Below are positions 16,956 through 24,748 of a stretch of DNA of 64,000 nt, piece after piece. Within the stretch, counting starts at the first letter, position 1. The number at the start of each line of letters is the position of its first letter. The stretch is from positions 2,108,001 through 2,172,000 of the forward strand of contig OZ246000.1 in assembly GCA_965230245.1 (NCBI GenBank). Direction: 5' to 3'. The position numbers and the translations under genes were made by a program. A model generated the notes under the pieces. That model saw only the letters and a program-made list of their open reading frames with translations. It made no database searches and was not told where the DNA came from. This DNA is from JAGNKE01 sp965230245. GTDB lineage: Bacteria; Pseudomonadota; Alphaproteobacteria; Micavibrionales; Micavibrionaceae.

Positions 16956-18446
16956 ATGAAGAATTTAAAAGAAGATGCTGTTTTTATTGGAAGAAGTGTT
17001 GGTAAAACAGAAGAGCCGCAATATTTCGCCCTTAAATGGGGAAACCGCCACGGTCTTATCGCCGGCGCAACGGGAACGGGAAAAACCGTCACGCTGCAGA
17101 ACCTTGCTGAAGGATTCTCTGATGCTGGCGTACCCGTTTTCATGGCTGATGTGAAGGGCGACCTCTCGGGGATGTGTATGCCCTCCGAAATGCAGGATTT
17201 TCTGACCAAACGCGCAGATATCATCCAGTTTACCGAAGAATATAAAGGACAGGCCTACCCAACGGTCTTTTGGGACCTCTTCGGGGATCAGGGGCATCCC
17301 ATCCGCACCACCATATCCGAAATGGGTCCGCTGCTACTTTCTCGTATTCTTGAACTCAACGATACGCAAGAGGGCGTGATGAACATTGCCTTCCGCGTCG
17401 CTGACGAACAGGGCCTTTTGCTGCTTGACCTGAAAGACTTGCGCTCCTTCCTTAATCACATGAATGACGAACGCGAAAAAATCTCTTCCACTTATGGGAA
17501 TGTCAGCCCGCAGTCCATCGGCGCGATACAGCGCAAACTTCTGTCTCTGGAAACGCAAGGCGCAGAAAAGTTTTTTGGCGAGCCTGCACTCGAACTCAAA
17601 GACTTTATGCAAACTGATCTTGACGGAAGAGGACACATCAATATCCTTGCCGCCGATAAGCTCATGCTTTCCCCAAGGTTATACGCAACCTATCTCCTCT
17701 GGCTTCTCTCCGAACTGTTTGAAGAACTCCCCGAAGCAGGGGACTCAGACCGCCCGAAGCTCGTCTTCTTCTTTGACGAAGCGCACCTGTTATTTAGCGA
17801 TGCACCGAAATCTTTGTTGGAAAAGGTCGAGCAGGTCGTGCGCCTCATTCGGTCTAAGGGCGTTGGTGTATTCTTTATCACTCAAAATCCTGACGATATC
17901 CCCGATACAGTCCTTAGCCAGCTCGGAAACCGTATCCAGCATGCCTTGCGCGCCTTTACCCCGCGCCAGCGCAAAGCCATCAAACAGGCCGCCGAAACAT
18001 ACCGTGAAAACCCTGCATTCGATGTGGCCGAAGTCATCACTGAACTTGGTGTCGGCGAAGCGCTTGTTTCCACCCTCGAAGGCAAGGGGCAACCGTCCAT
18101 CGTCCAGCGTACACTCATTCGTCCGCCGTCCTCCCGCCTTGGTCCGGCCACGCAAAGCGCGAAAGATTTGGTGTTATCCGCCAGCGTCATGGGCAGGAAA
18201 TATGATGAAACCATCGATAATGAATCCGCCTATGAGATCCTGCAGAAAAAAGCGGAAATCGCCGCAAAGCAGGCTGAAAAGGCACAGGAAGCAGCAGAAA
18301 AAGCCAAAACAACCAAGAAAAGATCAAGCCGTCAGAGCACGGGTGAGGCCGCCGTGAAATCGTTTGTCCGCTCGATCAGCTCGTCTTTGGGAAGAACAAT
18401 TTCCCGCGAACTGATACGCGGTGTCATGGGCGCATTGAAGCGGTAA
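16956..18446 (+). CDS. HerA-like DUF853 ATPase
   Basis: A 496-residue ATPase of the DUF853/HerA-FtsK superfamily; E. coli YjgR is a relative. Walker A is GATGTGKTVTLQ (37-48), Walker B is KLVFFFDEAHLLF (about 266-278), and the sensor-like FFITQNPDDIPDTVLSQLGNRIQHALRAFTPRQ block is characteristic of DUF853. After about residue 420 comes an alanine/lysine-rich helical region (QKKAEIAAKQAEKAQEAAEK) and a basic tail. Substrate unknown; HerA enzymes pump DNA, but this subgroup has not been linked to a partner nuclease here. Confidence 0.88.
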   Translation: MKNLKEDAVFIGRSVGKTEEPQYFALKWGNRHGLIAGATGTGKTVTLQNLAEGFSDAGVPVFMADVKGDLSGMCMPSEMQDFLTKRADIIQFTEEYKGQAYPTVFWDLFGDQGHPIRTTISEMGPLLLSRILELNDTQEGVMNIAFRVADEQGLLLLDLKDLRSFLNHMNDEREKISSTYGNVSPQSIGAIQRKLLSLETQGAEKFFGEPALELKDFMQTDLDGRGHINILAADKLMLSPRLYATYLLWLLSELFEELPEAGDSDRPKLVFFFDEAHLLFSDAPKSLLEKVEQVVRLIRSKGVGVFFITQNPDDIPDTVLSQLGNRIQHALRAFTPRQRKAIKQAAETYRENPAFDVAEVITELGVGEALVSTLEGKGQPSIVQRTLIRPPSSRLGPATQSAKDLVLSASVMGRKYDETIDNESAYEILQKKAEIAAKQAEKAQEAAEKAKTTKKRSSRQSTGEAAVKSFVRSISSSLGRTISRELIRGVMGALKR

Positions 18447-18474
18447 CTTAAATTACGCAATAGTATCGAAGAAC

Positions 18475-18927
18475 TTAAAGGGCAAACTCGCGCGCCATCT
18501 GCGGCTCGCGACTCATTTCCTGTAGTGAATTAGCAAGGGTCTTACTGACATGAAACCCATGGCGCTCATAAAAACGGATCGCGCCTTTATTGTCAGGGGA
18601 AACCTCAAGTGACAGAGGCTTTCCGCTTTCATCTGAAGATTTCAGAATAGGCGCTAAAAGTTGACTACCCAGCCCGGCGCCCTGATAAGAGCCGCTGACA
18701 ATCAGGGTTTTAATTTCATCATGGTCTTCACCTTCAATGACATGCAAGGCGCCAACAGTCTGGCCGTCGGCCTCGATACAATAAACGGAGTCACGTTGAA
18801 GGGCATTCTCCCATTCCGCGCGCATACGCGGCATCTCCTGCGGCACAACAATGCCGGGGACGCCAAACGCTTCGATTTCTATATCGACGAGACCCGCAAG
18901 GTCTGATGTATCACCTTTTCTTATCAT
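18475..18927 (-). CDS. GNAT family N-acetyltransferase
   Basis: A 150-residue single-domain GNAT enzyme using acetyl-CoA. Motif A is GSYQGAGLGSQLLAPIL, preceded by IKTLIVSG, and motif B is AIRFYERHGFHVSKTL with LSLEVSPDNKGA before it. The substrate cannot be inferred. It lies on the minus strand behind the XRE regulator, 40 bp apart, and could be its target or simply a neighbour. Confidence 0.85.
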   Translation of the reverse strand: MIRKGDTSDLAGLVDIEIEAFGVPGIVVPQEMPRMRAEWENALQRDSVYCIEADGQTVGALHVIEGEDHDEIKTLIVSGSYQGAGLGSQLLAPILKSSDESGKPLSLEVSPDNKGAIRFYERHGFHVSKTLANSLQEMSREPQMAREFAL

Positions 18928-18968
18928 TATGAAAATATACCCCGAAATGCGGGTGAAGGGAAATAATT

Positions 18969-19283
18969 TTAGACCAGAAGACCGATATCAACCTTAAGTA
19001 CGTCTGCCAGTGTCTTCATGGCGCGAATCGATCCGTCTTTCTTCCCCGTCTCGATTTCGGTCAGATAGGGGCGCGAAATGCCGGACTTATCAGCCAGTTG
19101 TTTTTGCGTCAGACCGCGATGTTTGCGAATGATCTTGAGCGGACTATCCTGCCGCGCTGAAAGCTCGTCCAGAACGCTGTCAGGAAGGTCGCTTTCCGGC
19201 AATTCCTTAGTCATCACCCTGTAATCATGAAGGGGGATAAGAACATAAGGCTTGCCCTGAATATGCAGAAGGTCATACTTCAA
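18969..19283 (-). CDS. XRE family helix-turn-helix protein with N-terminal Phd-like segment
   Basis: A 104-residue protein. The C-terminal half is a clear HTH_3 domain (IIRKHRGLTQKQLADKSGISRPYLTEIETGKK, ALADVLKVD). The first 40 residues (IQGKPYVLIPLHDYRVM) resemble the dimerising start of Phd/HigA-type antitoxins, but no toxin-sized gene sits on either side, so this may be an orphan antitoxin or an ordinary regulator. Confidence 0.83.
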   Translation of the reverse strand: MKYDLLHIQGKPYVLIPLHDYRVMTKELPESDLPDSVLDELSARQDSPLKIIRKHRGLTQKQLADKSGISRPYLTEIETGKKDGSIRAMKTLADVLKVDIGLLV

Positions 19284-19354
19284 ATGTTTTCTCCTGTACT
19301 GCTAGCGCATCATAAAGGAAAAAAACCCGACTTCCAACCTTATTGAAACGACAT

Positions 19355-20404
19355 TCAGAAACGGTAGGAAAGCGCAACCGAACCGAAAATACTCTCTTCG
19401 TCCTGCGCATCGAATTCTTTTGATCTTGCATTTAGAGTATAAGACAACCTGTAGTCATCATAGGTGAAGGACACACCGACGCTGGCATCGCCAACGAAAT
19501 GTTTTTTATCAACGCTGTGTGAGTCTGAGAACGTATTTCCGTCCAGAAAAATATTGCGTCCGACAACGCGCCCGTCGATCCCGACAAAGAATTGCCAGTG
19601 GAATTCGTCTTCTCCGTTTCCGAACACCCCCGTTCCCGGAATAGCAGGGCGCACGCGCTGCGGTGTGTCTTCATTGATTGAAGAACCGATCACGATGGTT
19701 GCCCCCGTGCCCGCATGCGTGTAAATGTTCCCGAGCGTAACGGAAAAGTTAGGCTCTAAGCGCGCGCCGAAATAATCGCTCTCATATTTCCAGACAAATG
19801 GAAAACGTCTGCGCCAGGAGACCATGACACCGGGTTCGAAATCCAATTGGTTTTTCCAGCCCCGCGGATCAGGGGATTCAGGCGTGATATATTGGTGTAC
19901 GGCACGTTGTATAGGCTTACCCAAAGCCTCAGGACCGACAACCCCGAGCGTAAATTCCAGATCATCAACATGATGCGGTTCGCCGTCATCAAATGTCACC
20001 GTTGCCATACCGACAGAACCGTAAAGGAAAGCGGCCCAAGGCCTGTCATCGTCCTGATTTTCTTCAATGGTAATATCCTTGGGCGTGTACATATTATGCC
20101 CTAGGGAATAGTACACACTCGTACTTTCATTTAAATCAAACGTCGGAACGGCATCAGCCATCTCGTCAATAACCGGCGGGACATGAATACTTGCATTGAA
20201 CCAGCTAAAGCGAACACCGCTTGTATAATAGCGATCGGAATTTCCTCCGAAATTATCGTTCTCGATGGCAACGCTGATATAGGTTCTGTCTTCTTTGTCT
20301 CGTGCGTTCTCATCTGCGTCATCGTCTGCAAAAGCCGGTAACCCAGCAAGCAGGAGCGAAAGGACAAGAAGCGCAAAACGAGGTGGTCTAAAATTCATCA
20401 TCAC
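19355..20404 (-). CDS. Lipid A deacylase LpxR family protein (DUF2219)
   Basis: Outer-membrane beta-barrel resembling LpxR, the calcium-dependent 3'-O-deacylase of lipid A. The 349-residue precursor has a signal peptide (hydrophobic LLVLSLLLAGLPAFA, about residues 10-26) and then the family motif VAIENDNFGGNSDRYYTSGVRFSW, which holds the catalytic-site N and D residues. Alternating beta-strand pattern continues to the end, which finishes with an aromatic residue (VALSYRF), the usual barrel-assembly signal. If functional it would trim lipid A in the outer leaflet. Confidence 0.82.
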   Translation of the reverse strand: MMMNFRPPRFALLVLSLLLAGLPAFADDDADENARDKEDRTYISVAIENDNFGGNSDRYYTSGVRFSWFNASIHVPPVIDEMADAVPTFDLNESTSVYYSLGHNMYTPKDITIEENQDDDRPWAAFLYGSVGMATVTFDDGEPHHVDDLEFTLGVVGPEALGKPIQRAVHQYITPESPDPRGWKNQLDFEPGVMVSWRRRFPFVWKYESDYFGARLEPNFSVTLGNIYTHAGTGATIVIGSSINEDTPQRVRPAIPGTGVFGNGEDEFHWQFFVGIDGRVVGRNIFLDGNTFSDSHSVDKKHFVGDASVGVSFTYDDYRLSYTLNARSKEFDAQDEESIFGSVALSYRF

Positions 20405-20485
20405 GATTTAATAACCACAAGACACTAAGAAAGTTCAATAACATTATCGCTTTTTAAAAATAAAACTCTGTGCTAAGCAACGTTC

Positions 20486-21169
20486 ATGACTGACGGCGTT
20501 ATTACAAATTTCTACACATTGCCCCCTAAATCAGAGGAGGTAAAACAACTGGTCATCCTGCTCCACGGCTTAGGATCGAACGGAGAAGACCTGATATCCT
20601 TGGCGCCGATATGGACCGACAATCTTCCCGACGCCATGTTTATTTCACCCGATGCACCGTTCCGTTGTGATATGGTGCCGCCGGGATATCCGAATTCGTA
20701 TCAATGGTTTTCCCTGCAAAACCGCGAAGCCGAAGCGATGCTCGAAGGTGCCAAAAATGTTGAGCCGATCTTAGCGGACTTCATCGACCGCAAAATCAAG
20801 GAACACAAGGTCAAGCCGGAGAACGTCGCACTCGTCGGCTTCTCTCAGGGCACGATGACGGCGCTTCATGTCGGTCTGCGCTACAAGGATAAACTCGCTG
20901 GGATCATGGGATATTCAGGCGCATTGCTGTGGGATGAAGAATATGATCACGAAAAATTACAGCGCATTCCGATCGAATTGGTACATGGCGAGCAGGATAA
21001 TGTTGTTCCCGTGAGCGAATGGCATTTCGCCGCGGACACGCTTCTAAAATACGGATTCGACGTCGGCGGATTCACCCAGCCCCGCCTGATGCACAACATC
21101 GACCAGAAGGGCATTATTGCCGGCGGTAAGTTTTTGGAGCGTATTTTACAGGTTAAAACAGTGGCCTAA
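20486..21169 (+). CDS. Alpha/beta hydrolase, phospholipase/carboxylesterase family
   Basis: A 227-residue serine esterase of the Abhydrolase_2 family (acyl-protein thioesterase and carboxylesterase relatives). The nucleophile elbow is VGFSQGTM, the oxyanion loop is LLHGLGSNGEDL, the acid lies in ELVHGEQDNVVPV and the histidine near the C-terminus in PRLMHNI. No signal peptide. It diverges from the LpxR-like gene. Confidence 0.87.
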   Translation: MTDGVITNFYTLPPKSEEVKQLVILLHGLGSNGEDLISLAPIWTDNLPDAMFISPDAPFRCDMVPPGYPNSYQWFSLQNREAEAMLEGAKNVEPILADFIDRKIKEHKVKPENVALVGFSQGTMTALHVGLRYKDKLAGIMGYSGALLWDEEYDHEKLQRIPIELVHGEQDNVVPVSEWHFAADTLLKYGFDVGGFTQPRLMHNIDQKGIIAGGKFLERILQVKTVA

Positions 21170-21412
21170 GGATTTTCCTTAAAAGTTTATCTCAAACAAA
21201 AATAGCGGCATATCCCGCAGAAATGCCCAATCTTCAAAGAAAATTTTGCCTTATCATGCTGCAGCGCGTTATGCTAATGCGGAATATGCAGGTTACCTCG
21301 TAAGTCACTGTAAAATATAGATTGCTGCATTATGTAAATTAATATTGCAAGGCAACATCTTGTGGAGTGCAGCATAAAAACCTGAAAGAAAATGAGGGAA
21401 AACCGCCATTTA

Positions 21413-21421
21413 TGATATAAT
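21413..21421 (+). promoter_or_regulatory. Extended -10 promoter upstream of the HNH gene
   Basis: TGATATAAT, an extended -10 with a perfect TATAAT, and no good -35 box. Transcripts would begin near 21428, giving a leader of about 117 bases. Confidence 0.5.
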
Positions 21422-21437
21422 GAGTAACAGTAATCGC

Positions 21438-21481
21438 GAGGTTTGTCCGGCCTTGAACGGCCCCTCCCAAATGCAAACCTC
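21438..21481 (+). promoter_or_regulatory. Hairpin in the leader of the HNH gene
   Basis: Outer stem GAGGTTTG / CAAACCTC of eight pairs, extendable by GCG/CGC across one bulged C, encloses an inner GGCC-TTGAAC-GGCC hairpin. No T-run follows, so it is not a terminator. It lies about 10 bases after the predicted transcription start. Confidence 0.45.
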
Positions 21482-21544
21482 CGCCGCAGCAAAACCTGTC
21501 TGGCAAACGGTGTTTATCAGCGGATAATCGGAAAGGAGAGCATA

Positions 21545-22114
21545 ATGAATTCGATTGCGCCATTGGAGAACTGCCCCGCACTGGTCCTGAATGCCGACTT
21601 CAGGCCATTGAGCTATTACCCGCTTTCAATCTGGCCCTGGCAGGAAGCTGTCAAAGCCATATTCCGCGATAGTGTCACGGTTATCTCGGAATATGAACGT
21701 GTGGTCAGATCACCGGGTATGAGCCTGAAATTACCGAGTGTTCTGGCACTCAAAGAATATGTGCCGATGGAAAGATCGCCGGCATTCACACGATTTAACG
21801 TGTTCCTGCGTGATGGGTGGACATGCCAATATTGTAACAACCACTTTAAGACGCATGAACTGACCTTTGATCACGTTATTCCGAGATCAAAGGGCGGCCG
21901 CACCTCGTGGGAGAACATTGTCTCTGCCTGCCGGGAGTGCAACACGATGAAAGGAAGCAAATTACCGGACGAGGTCGGAATGTTTCCGATACACAGTCCG
22001 AGGCGACCGTCGATTCATGAGCTTCAGAACCATGGTCGTCGCTTCCCTCCGAATTTTCTACACGAAAGCTGGGGGGATTTTTTGTATTGGGATGCCGAAT
22101 TGCAGGATGATTAG
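21545..22114 (+). CDS. HNH endonuclease
   Basis: A 189-residue protein with a C-terminal HNH nuclease domain: two zinc CxxC pairs (CQYCNNHF and CRECN) surround LTFDHVIPRSKGGRTSWENIV. The N-terminal half (ALVLNADFRPLSYYPLSIWPWQEAV) is the domain found in the widespread alphaproteobacterial HNH proteins whose cellular role is unknown. The ATG at 21545 has AAAGGAGAG upstream and is preferred over the in-frame start at 21443. It is not beside a methylase, so a restriction function is unlikely. Confidence 0.88.
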   Translation: MNSIAPLENCPALVLNADFRPLSYYPLSIWPWQEAVKAIFRDSVTVISEYERVVRSPGMSLKLPSVLALKEYVPMERSPAFTRFNVFLRDGWTCQYCNNHFKTHELTFDHVIPRSKGGRTSWENIVSACRECNTMKGSKLPDEVGMFPIHSPRRPSIHELQNHGRRFPPNFLHESWGDFLYWDAELQDD

Positions 22115-22286
22115 AACGTCGTAGAAGCTCTGGTGCAAAAAACGTCATTCTGACAATTCGATGAGAATAGCAAAAGTTTTGGCTTGCCACGGAGAACGGT
22201 AATTGTGGCCTGCCAAAGAAGGCGCAAAAGGCTTTCGCATGATCGAAGCCCGCGCGCATAACCTTGTGCAACGAAAGGAGGTCGTT

Positions 22287-22646
22287 ATGTTTACACATAT
22301 CACAAACCTTGCACACGTACGGTCGATAACGCAGGCCTTAGGATTTTTCTTATTCTACATGGTCTTGCTTGTCGGTCTATCAACCTTCCTTGGCCACTAC
22401 CTCGTCACACTCGGCTTGGTAGAAGGGACAGGCGGTACCTTCTTCGAAGGTGGCGAACTGCACACCATGATCGGTGCGGCGTGGACACTTGTCCTCTCCA
22501 GCATGATCCTGTCAGGGAAGAAACTGACCAATGACCTGATGACGGTCATTGTCGCCTTGGTTGGTGTTTACCTGTCTTACAAGGTAGACGTCATAATGGG
22601 TATGGTTGTCGTTGCTTATCTGACAACCGTAGACAAAGGCAAATAA
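22287..22646 (+). CDS. Small multi-pass membrane protein
   Basis: A 119-residue protein that I do not recognise. It has three or four hydrophobic segments: ITQALGFFLFYMVLLVGLSTF, TMIGAAWTLVLSSMIL, MTVIVALVGVYLSYKV and IMGMVVVAYLT. The ATG at 22287 carries an ideal AAAGGAGG site, which rules out the longer frame from 22203. A terminator follows about 57 bp after the stop. Its GFFLF segment is echoed in the tiny protein encoded just downstream. Confidence 0.72.
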   Translation: MFTHITNLAHVRSITQALGFFLFYMVLLVGLSTFLGHYLVTLGLVEGTGGTFFEGGELHTMIGAAWTLVLSSMILSGKKLTNDLMTVIVALVGVYLSYKVDVIMGMVVVAYLTTVDKGK

Positions 22647-22702
22647 GAAATAAGAAAAAAAGGCTGCGTCCCGTAAACGCAAGCCCCATAAAAAAGTCCT
22701 TG

Positions 22703-22732
22703 AGCCGGGTCTGCAACACCCGGCTTTCTTTT
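22703..22732 (+). terminator. Rho-independent terminator
   Basis: Eight-base-pair stem AGCCGGGT / ACCCGGCT with a seven-base loop, followed by TTCTTTT. It closes the transcript of the small membrane protein gene. Confidence 0.85.
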
Positions 22733-22834
22733 ATCCAAATAACCGAAATTCATCCCTAACCCGCAGAAAGCTTGACGTTGCGCGTTATTATGGTCTATGA
22801 AGAAACCCGTAGCACCGACATGACGAGAGAAAAA

Positions 22835-22957
22835 ATGTTTAAAGATCTGTTTGATTTTGGAAAGAAACGCACGCTGAAAGAGTCCTTCGGGTTCTTTTTC
22901 TTCCACACCGGCCTTGTACTGGCGGTGATGGTGATCCTGCGCGGAATTGGAATTTAA
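22835..22957 (+). CDS. Very small single-pass membrane protein
   Basis: A 40-residue protein: a basic N-terminus (MFKDLFDFGKKRTLKES) then one hydrophobic helix (FGFFFFHTGLVLAVMVIL). The ATG at 22835 has GAGAG five bases upstream; ATGs at 22820 and 22772 are open in frame but lack ribosome sites. The GFF-F pattern and size recall a fragment of the preceding membrane protein. The stop abuts the end of the convergent dsbB gene. Confidence 0.5.
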   Translation: MFKDLFDFGKKRTLKESFGFFFFHTGLVLAVMVILRGIGI

Positions 22958-23539
22958 TTATTCGGGAGCAGGAACGTCGGAGTCCTCCGGCGTCTCTGCA
23001 TCCTCTGAACGCGGCTTACCCTTTTTGTAAATCAGCGCCGCCGAGAGCAAACACGCCACAAACAGCCCGAAACACAAAATCACATTGTAATTCGCCATAC
23101 TCAGGCCAAGGATCGGATCGGCCCACGGAATTTCATCACACCGCCCGCCGGGGTTGCTCATAATGTTCTCGATCAGGCTTTTACCGTTGTCCCCGAAATC
23201 CGGCATCTTGCAGGCATCGCTCGCCTCCCACCATTTCAGCTCCACACCCGTATGGTAAAACGCAATACCGCTATTCGTAATAAAGTTGAGCGCAGCGATC
23301 ACCATAAGCGTAGCCGCAACCCGCGTCTTTTTGCGCATCGCCAGACCGATAATCCCGATCACCATCCCGATCGCAAACGGATACCTTTGGTAAATACAGA
23401 GCTCACAAGGCTCCAACCCGAAAAACCCTTCGGCAATAAACGCCGACGCCAGAGAGCCGAAACTCACCAGAAAGATAAGCAAAAACATCAGGGTCGGTGA
23501 CCCCAGAACACATTTGATAAGCGAGATAATCTTATTCAT
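22958..23539 (-). CDS. dsbB: Disulfide bond formation protein B
   Basis: Inner-membrane oxidase that passes electrons from DsbA to quinone. The 193-residue protein has four membrane helices and both redox pairs: C45-ELC48 in GLEPCELCIYQR (periplasmic loop 1, quinone-proximal) and C110 with C134 in the second loop (SDACKMPDFG and GGRCDEIPW). An acidic cytoplasmic tail follows the last helix. No dsbA lies nearby. Confidence 0.9.
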   Translation of the reverse strand: MNKIISLIKCVLGSPTLMFLLIFLVSFGSLASAFIAEGFFGLEPCELCIYQRYPFAIGMVIGIIGLAMRKKTRVAATLMVIAALNFITNSGIAFYHTGVELKWWEASDACKMPDFGDNGKSLIENIMSNPGGRCDEIPWADPILGLSMANYNVILCFGLFVACLLSAALIYKKGKPRSEDAETPEDSDVPAPE

Positions 23540-23558
23540 AGCTTTATATTCGTACGGA

Positions 23559-24161
23559 TTAGAAAAATGATTTCACAAAATCTTTAATAAAGATAACACC
23601 TTCCGTCCCCAAAAAGACCAGAAGACTGACCCACAACATCCCGATTGTCGCTCCCGCCAGCACCGCAAGCCCGTCACGCATCATCACACCGACAGACATT
23701 AGTGCAATCCCGAAACTCGGCACGGTATTGGTAAGGGGCAGGGGAATACAAACCGAAAGCGACATGATAAACCCGAAAACACCGATCAGACGGGAAAACA
23801 GCCCCTGAGTCACGAACTCCAGCCGCGGCTTGATCAGGAATTCCACACGCTGCACCCACGGCAGCGCGGCCTCAATCATGCCGACCACGGTTTTACGCTT
23901 GATGCTCTTATGCTTGAATTTCTCGGGAAACCAGATCGTACGGCGTCCAACCGCCTGCTGCGCGCTCAAAAACACGAGCGGCAAGCCAAGAACTGTCCCG
24001 ACACCGACCGCGGGCAGGGGCAACGCGGCGGGAAGCGCAAATAAAAACAAAAAGAACCCGAACCCGCGCTCGTGAAAGGCATCAAGCAACGTCTGGATCG
24101 AAACGTCATCCTCGGTCAGACTCGCCTCAAGATCGGTAAAAACATCGGAAATACTGCGCAT
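23559..24161 (-). CDS. exoD: Exopolysaccharide synthesis protein ExoD family
   Basis: A 200-residue membrane protein of the ExoD family, first described in Sinorhizobium, with a loosely defined role in exopolysaccharide production and alkali tolerance. The family signature is FGFFLFLFALPAALPLPAVGVGTVLGLPLVFLSAQQAVGR spread over residues 33-76, followed by FSRLIGVFGFIMSLSVCIPLPLTNTVPSFGIALMSVG and a final hydrophobic helix. Its start codon sits at the left end of a tandem duplication, so its promoter region exists in two copies. Confidence 0.85.
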   Translation of the reverse strand: MRSISDVFTDLEASLTEDDVSIQTLLDAFHERGFGFFLFLFALPAALPLPAVGVGTVLGLPLVFLSAQQAVGRRTIWFPEKFKHKSIKRKTVVGMIEAALPWVQRVEFLIKPRLEFVTQGLFSRLIGVFGFIMSLSVCIPLPLTNTVPSFGIALMSVGVMMRDGLAVLAGATIGMLWVSLLVFLGTEGVIFIKDFVKSFF

Positions 24162-24242
24162 GCGGGGAAATCCTTAATCGCTCAAGAGTCCTTTTTTACA
24201 TCCGTAAAATGCCGAAGGGAAGGGCGTTTCTCAAAATTTATG

Positions 24243-24270
24243 TTGATCCGCCGCGCGGTATGAGTATGAT
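24243..24270 (+). promoter_or_regulatory. Candidate promoter, upstream copy
   Basis: TTGATC and TATGAT boxes 16 bp apart in the first repeat copy, directed toward tRNA-Leu. A transcript from here would carry a leader of about 155 bases. Confidence 0.45.
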
Positions 24271-24380
24271 CCCAAGAACAAAGCTATATCTTATGCAATG
24301 CGGGGAAATCCTTAATCGCTCAAGAGTCCTTTTTTACATCCGTAAAATGCCGAAGGGAAGGGCGTTTCTCAAAATTTATG

Positions 24381-24408
24381 TTGATCCGCCGCGCGGTATG
24401 AGTATGAT
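24381..24408 (+). promoter_or_regulatory. Candidate promoter of tRNA-Leu, proximal copy
   Basis: The same TTGATC-N16-TATGAT pair in the second repeat copy, ending 24 bp before the tRNA. Position and boxes fit a tRNA promoter. Confidence 0.55.
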
Positions 24409-24432
24409 CCCAAGAACAAAGCTATATCTTAT

Positions 24433-24517
24433 GCGGGTGTGGCGGAATGGTAGACGCGCCGGATTCAAAATCCGGTTTCCTTTGGAAGTGAGAGTTCGAG
24501 TCTCTCCACCCGCACCA
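24433..24517 (+). tRNA. tRNA-Leu (anticodon CAA)
   Basis: An 85-base class II tRNA with encoded CCA. The acceptor stem GCGGGTG pairs with CACCCGC; the anticodon stem CCGGA/TCCGG closes a TTCAAAA loop giving anticodon CAA; the variable arm is long, as in leucine tRNAs; the T loop is TTCGAGT. It would read UUG codons. The 3' end and flank recur at 26238, suggesting use as an integration site. Confidence 0.96.
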
Positions 24518-24570
24518 TCTTATACTCACCGTCCTGAATTTGGTCTAAAAGCGAGAATGGAAGCGCTTTT
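24511..24570. repeat. Att-like direct repeat, left copy (tRNA-Leu 3' end and flank)
   Basis: Sixty bases starting in the tRNA acceptor stem match 26238-26297 at 53 positions without gaps; the first 20 are identical. See the right copy. Confidence 0.8.
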
Positions 24571-24695
24571 GCGGGAGTTCGAAAACCTTCATTTCGCACA
24601 TATGGCAATCTCTCTGAAAATGCCAATTTCAGCACTAATCTTTTGTGATTGAGGTTGCCTGTATCCCATAAATTCTGCGGGTTTCCAAGGAAGGT

Positions 24696-24726
24696 AAGGA
24701 GGGGTTTTAACCCTCCTTTGTAATTT
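24696..24726 (+). terminator. Probable terminator downstream of tRNA-Leu
   Basis: Stem AAGGAGGG / CCCTCCTT with a seven-base loop, followed by TGTAATTTTT. The T-rich side faces plus-strand transcription, so it would end a tRNA-Leu transcript; no other plus-strand gene lies before it. Confidence 0.6.
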
Positions 24727-24748
24727 TTATATTTGTCTCATTTCTGGA

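Larger units (their letters stand above)
21170..21544. other. Intergenic stretch before the HNH gene
   Basis: 375 bp without a convincing gene. The left part is AT-rich and contains a weak TAAGGATTTTCCTTA hairpin directly after the esterase stop, a possible terminator. The right third holds a promoter and a structured leader, listed separately. A frame running into the HNH gene from 21443 has no ribosome site and passes through the hairpin. Confidence 0.5.
24160..24434. repeat. Tandem duplication of 137 bp between exoD and tRNA-Leu
   Basis: Two identical 137-bp copies, 24160-24296 and 24298-24434, separated by a single A. The left copy begins in the exoD start codon and the right copy ends on the first two bases of the tRNA. 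ATGCGGG occurs at both original borders, so the duplication probably arose by recombination at this microhomology. Perfect identity indicates a recent event. Confidence 0.97.

Noticed and set aside
17464..18357. Open frame of 297 codons in another frame of the HerA-like gene
   Set aside because: Ser/Pro/Arg-rich composition typical of a shifted frame; the HerA-like motifs are in the annotated frame.
24209..24652. Open frame of 147 codons crossing the tandem repeat and tRNA-Leu
   Set aside because: It consists of the duplicated non-coding sequence followed by the tRNA gene; the repeated peptide is a by-product of the duplication.
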